The notes under the pieces were generated by a model that made no database searches, had not been told where the DNA came from, and saw only the letters and a program-made list of their open reading frames with translations. The translations under genes were made by a program, and so were the position numbers. A stretch of DNA of 64,000 nucleotides from Gigaspora margarita (taxonomy: Eukaryota; Glomeromycota; Glomeromycetes; Diversisporales; Gigasporaceae): positions 506,449 through 570,448 of the forward strand of contig WTPW01000088.1 in the NCBI GenBank assembly GCA_009809945.1, given 5' to 3'. Below, piece after piece: positions 60,520 through 64,000 of this stretch (its first letter is position 1; the number at the start of each line of letters is the position of its first letter).

Positions 60520-61431
60520 ATATTGGTACCTAAGTCCCAGATGGCCAGATTAAGAAGAGTTAGACTCACCACACACACAAGTATCATCGTTATCTTTTGT
60601 TGTGGATTCCCTATGTGTGTTTGTCTAGAAATATGTCATACATTAGTTTGCTTTTCATATATAAATATTAGATATAAACATATATATGTAATAAATATAA
60701 TTAAAGTATACTACTTATATTTTATAAATAAAATTTACAATTTATTATGTTGTGTATGAGTTATAAAAATTTTTCAATGAAATTGAACAACATAATATAC
60801 ATCATTATACCACTCAAATCTAGTAATTTGTTTATTTCAAGCATCAACTGCAATTTATTATTGAAATACATCAAAATTACGGGTATTTAGTTAAAATAAA
60901 CAAGAATTGTCATCCAAAAACATTTCGACTATTTTGCGATAAATTTTGAATTGCTAAGTTTAAAGCTAGGATCCTTCCATCAGATTAGGATTTGAAGATA
61001 AAATTTATTTTAAAATTTTGCAAGGAAAATTTTCATCAATGCGCAGAATGCAGTTTCATTGACTAAATTTTTGGTCATAAGAGATTTTCGACAAAATGAC
61101 CGTTTTCTTGATCGTGCTATGTTACAACTAATCTTGAAACTTCTTTATATAATACTTTTCTATGATTACGAGCTAAAGCTAGAATCGGTATATCCTCCGT
61201 TTTAAAAACATACATATCTGATATGGACATACGTACGTACGTAGATGTTTGTAGAGATTCTCATATTGTCACCCCTGTGAATCAAAATCAAAATCAATTT
61301 GACAAATAACTACAGTAATTTAATGAAACACAACCAAATTTAATAAACAAATATTTATAAATGTTTATAAACAAACAAAAACAATTGTTAAATTTTATTG
61401 GTTTGCTGACGAATAATTCTAATATTTTGTT
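60520..61431. other. spacer with an old TIR-element relic
   Basis: No gene. About 60943-61145 is a decayed relative of the element at 8128-8413 (AAAATTTTGCAAGGAAAA, GCAGAATGCAGTTTCAT). An ACGTACGTACGTA tract lies at 61229-61242. Confidence 0.45.
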
Positions 61432-62085
61432 TTATGTATTTGTTATATAATTTTCATTTAATTGAAGTACACCAGTAGAATTTGGTCTATACTTAAATCC
61501 GCTTTCTCGAAATTGTTGTTTGATTTCATCATCATCATCTGAATTCAAAACTTAATTTCTTTTATACATTATGTCACTCATCTCGATCAGGATTATGATA
61601 ATTCGATATAGCATTTAGATATGTTGCAAGCAAAGAGACCAAATATCAAATGATCGATTAAGCCTATCTGAAATATTGTCAGGTTTGTGGCGCATACTTA
61701 AATCAGAGCTCATGATTAGGTGTAGCGTAAAATGACCAAGAAAATTAAAAACCAAACGTTCGCTTATTTCTCGAAAATTCTATAAGAAATCATCAAAAAG
61801 AGGATTTCTTTGGACAATTTTACTATATAAACTATAAACTGCCCCTTTTTAACTTCTAACCCTAACTCTTACCTAACATTAACGAACTTTAAAGGATTTT
61901 TGCTGCGTCATATACCTGTCACCATTCAAATATGCACTACTAAATGCTCTTCTTTCTAAAGAGATATTAGACATGATGACTCCGAATTCATATATGTTAG
62001 CAGTTGCAAATAGTTTTCCTGTGAAACTTCAGTTCTACATATTAATGAAGGGAGGCCAGTAATTCAACAAGGTCTTTAAAATTGA
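61432..62085 (-). pseudogene. relic of a second protein kinase
   Basis: On the minus strand, 62085-61925 reads like the activation-loop end and helix F of the kinase type at 35780. The strings are GLPSLICRTEVSQ (cf. GVLPYMAPEVL) and, after a frame change, KLFATANIYEFGVIMSNIS (cf. DIYSFGVIMSEI). Further down, 61550-61432 encodes NSDDDDEIKQQFRESGFKYR, resembling the C-terminal region of these kinases, to a TAA at 61432. About 61679-61920 between them has inverted ends CAGGTTTGTGGCGCA/TGCGTCATATACCTG and looks like a MITE insertion. Frameshifts and missing lobes make it dead. Confidence 0.55.
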
Positions 62086-62299
62086 AACAGCCAAGATTCA
62101 CAGATTATAAACCAAGAATGTACTGTACTGTTTGGTTTCGATATTCCATTACACCAATTTTACCTCCCCATTTTCAAATTTCCTTATTTGGAATTGTACC
62201 TAAAGCGAAGTAATTAAAGTAGGATAGAGGTGATATGAAGTTGAAACAGACAAATATGTGGATAAAATTGCATTTCTGACATCCATTTTTGAAATAAAT

Positions 62300-62350
62300 A
62301 ACGGTGGATGTCTTGAGGATTAATAAATAGGATTATCTATCATCAGTCTA
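62300..62350. repeat. dispersed direct repeat, copy 1
   Basis: TGTCTTGAGGATTAATAAAT followed by an ATATCATCA-like stretch recurs at 63817-63862, on either side of the hAT-like element. Confidence 0.6.
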
Positions 62351-62387
62351 TTCGCGGATTTTGATTTTATTCTTTTATACGTAGGCG

Positions 62388-63301
62388 TAGTGCTCCGAAT
62401 CGGGTCGGGTCAACCCGAAAATTTCGGGTCGGGTTCGGGTCGGGTCGGGTTCGGGTTGGAAAAATCTGACCCGAAAATTATTCAAATAAGAGATGCCCGA
62501 AATATGCATTTTATGTTTTTTTAAAGGTTCTAATAGCAAATGCATATGTATTTTTAAATGATATTTTCAATAAACCCTCAAAAGACAGTCTATTATGCAC
62601 CAATCGGATTTCTTTTAGCGATCGAGTCACGGAAGATCCTCGATTTTGATTGGTTAGCAGCCACTGATCTGCAAATTTTGGCCCGCATTACATAATTGTT
62701 TACTAATCTCCGACCGTAATTAACTTTGATTTTTTCATTACAAAAATAGAAAATTTTGGAAAATAATCCCGCATTATGGAAAAATTAACACAGGAACAAT
62801 TTTTGCTTAATAGGCTCTGTGGTTTCATTAGCAAAATTCTGAGTAATTCCGGTCAAATTTTTTTGATCATCGCTCTTAGCCAATCAAAATCGAGGATCTG
62901 CTTGTTGCGACAGCTAAGGTTATTGAGAAAGCTATAGATCAGGTAATGGATAAAAATAAAAAAAACATTCATTAATTCTGGATATGCAATGTACGATTCT
63001 TACTGTAGTAGCCTGCTGAGTTTATAAGCATATTGTGCTTAGATTTGATTAGCCAACTTCGATTATCATCGTTACATGAATTATTAAACGTTTAAGCGCA
63101 AAAAGGGCGATTGAATTCATTTTTTAAAAAAATTTAATATATTAGCCCTAAAATTTCGGGTCGGGTTCGGGTCGGGTCGGGTCGGGTTCGGTTCGGGTTG
63201 AAGCTCTAACCCGAAAGTTTTCAGCCCGACCCGACCCGAAGTTTCGGGTCGGGTTCGGGTTGGCTCATAACCCGACCCGACCCGACCCGTTCGGAGCACT
63301 A
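62388..63301. mobile_element. 914-bp hAT-like element, CGGGT arrays
   Basis: Perfect 12-bp inverted ends TAGTGCTCCGAA are flanked by the exact octamer CGTAGGCG (62380-62387, 63302-63309). The outer ~90 bp at left and ~160 bp at right are CGGGTCGGGTTCGGGT words. The core contains a second inverted pair (TCGATTTTGATTGG../..CCAATCAAAATCGA). The minus ORF at 63117 translates the array as Pro-Thr/Arg repeats and is not a gene. Confidence 0.93.
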
Positions 63302-63890
63302 CGTAGGCGTAATCATTATTTTTTGTTAAGTTCATCATGTAACAGGTAATCAAAGCTTTTTCATGATGGAAATTATTGACTCGTGTAAGTTCTTTGATGA
63401 TGCAAACTCCATTCCAAAACTTTCATAACCATTTGTCTCCTTGTGTCTTTCTATTGCTATTTCCAAACTTTTTGTCATTTCTTTTTTTTGTTTGTGCTTA
63501 TGTATTCCTTGAGGTTCTACAGGGTACAAACGATTTTCCGGGTATAATTACAAAATAAAAAATAATCTGGATATGGTAATAGCTATTGCATTAAATATAC
63601 CTTATATGATAACAATATATCTCGTATATCACAACAAACGGTTTCATTGTACTGTAACATTAATGATATATTTTTAACCCAAACAAGCAATCACAACTAA
63701 CCGCTTCCCAAAAAATATTTGGCACTGTAACGTGGTGTGAAAATTTTCAATTCTATCAACTATCAAAACATTGATTAATTTTAGCACATGCATTTCTGAA
63801 ATAACTCACACAGCGAATGTCTTGAGGATTAATAAATAAGACCATGATATATCATCATGTTTGCCCCTTAATTTTAGAAAATAAACGACT

Positions 63891-64000
63891 TTTTATTTTT
63901 TTTATTTTTTTTATTTTTTTTATTTTTTTTATTTTTTTTATTTTTTTTATTTTTTTTATTTTTTTTATTTTTTTTATTTTTTTTATTTTTTTTATTTTTT
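63891..64000. repeat. (ATTTTTTTT)n minisatellite, cut by window end
   Basis: Strict 9-bp period of A followed by eight T for over 100 bp, continuing beyond the window. Confidence 0.95.

Noticed and set aside
63117-63353. Pro/Thr/Arg-repeat ORF
   Set aside because: It is the translation of the CGGGT array of a hAT-like element.

Overview
The window looks like nuclear DNA of an arbuscular mycorrhizal fungus (Glomeromycotina, Rhizophagus-like). The basis is very AT-rich DNA, genes split by many short GT-AG introns of about 60-250 bp, a degenerate protein kinase of the type expanded in these fungi, and wall-to-wall small transposons. This placement is an inference from style and gene families; there is no rRNA, tRNA or mitochondrial marker.

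Genes are few. A divergent pair of paralogous two-helix membrane proteins lies at 3230-5300 (-) and 5763-7583 (+), with a third copy at 13746-15735 (+). All three share a nine-exon plan that includes a 10-nt microexon, and each copy carries exactly one reading-frame lesion. A kinase pseudogene (35780-36720, +) follows a large satellite array. A 14-exon phospholipase D gene (38215-41677, -) has both HKD motifs; the first His lies in a 9-nt microexon. A secreted or membrane-anchored GH18 chitinase-like gene (58664-60516, +) lacks two residues in its catalytic motif and ends in a Thr-His repeat tail. A second kinase relic lies at 61432-62085 (-). The two enzyme genes have unrelated roles (phospholipid signalling/turnover and chitin binding/cleavage), and nothing ties the genes into one pathway.

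The rest is mobile and repetitive DNA. Many non-autonomous elements have exact ends and target-site duplications (TSDs). hAT-like elements with 8-bp TSDs lie at 908, 9523, 9944, 30073, 41410, 43097, 49585, 51296 and 62388. PIF/Harbinger-like MITEs with TWA TSDs lie at 10486, 10846, 55985 and 57230. TA-flanked mariner-like MITEs lie at 8128, 23192, 24828, 27622, 37373 and 47011. There is one MULE-like element with a 9-bp TSD (43722), a CCCTATAAG family with 3-bp TSDs (33086, 45360 and an old copy at 18471), a solo LTR (33635), and a long tRNA-headed SINE-like retroelement with a poly-A tail and 11-bp TSD (52454). A ~120-130 bp satellite fills 31.06-35.76 kb and is split by a DNA element that itself contains the solo LTR.

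The most unusual pattern is that nearly every hAT-like element is built from its own private 5-8 bp motif, repeated in both orientations next to its ends. By eye, about 18.5-31 kb and 46.8-55 kb are CpG-poor, and an old element copy shows CpG-to-TpG/CpA decay against its younger relative. No known named system beyond these was found.
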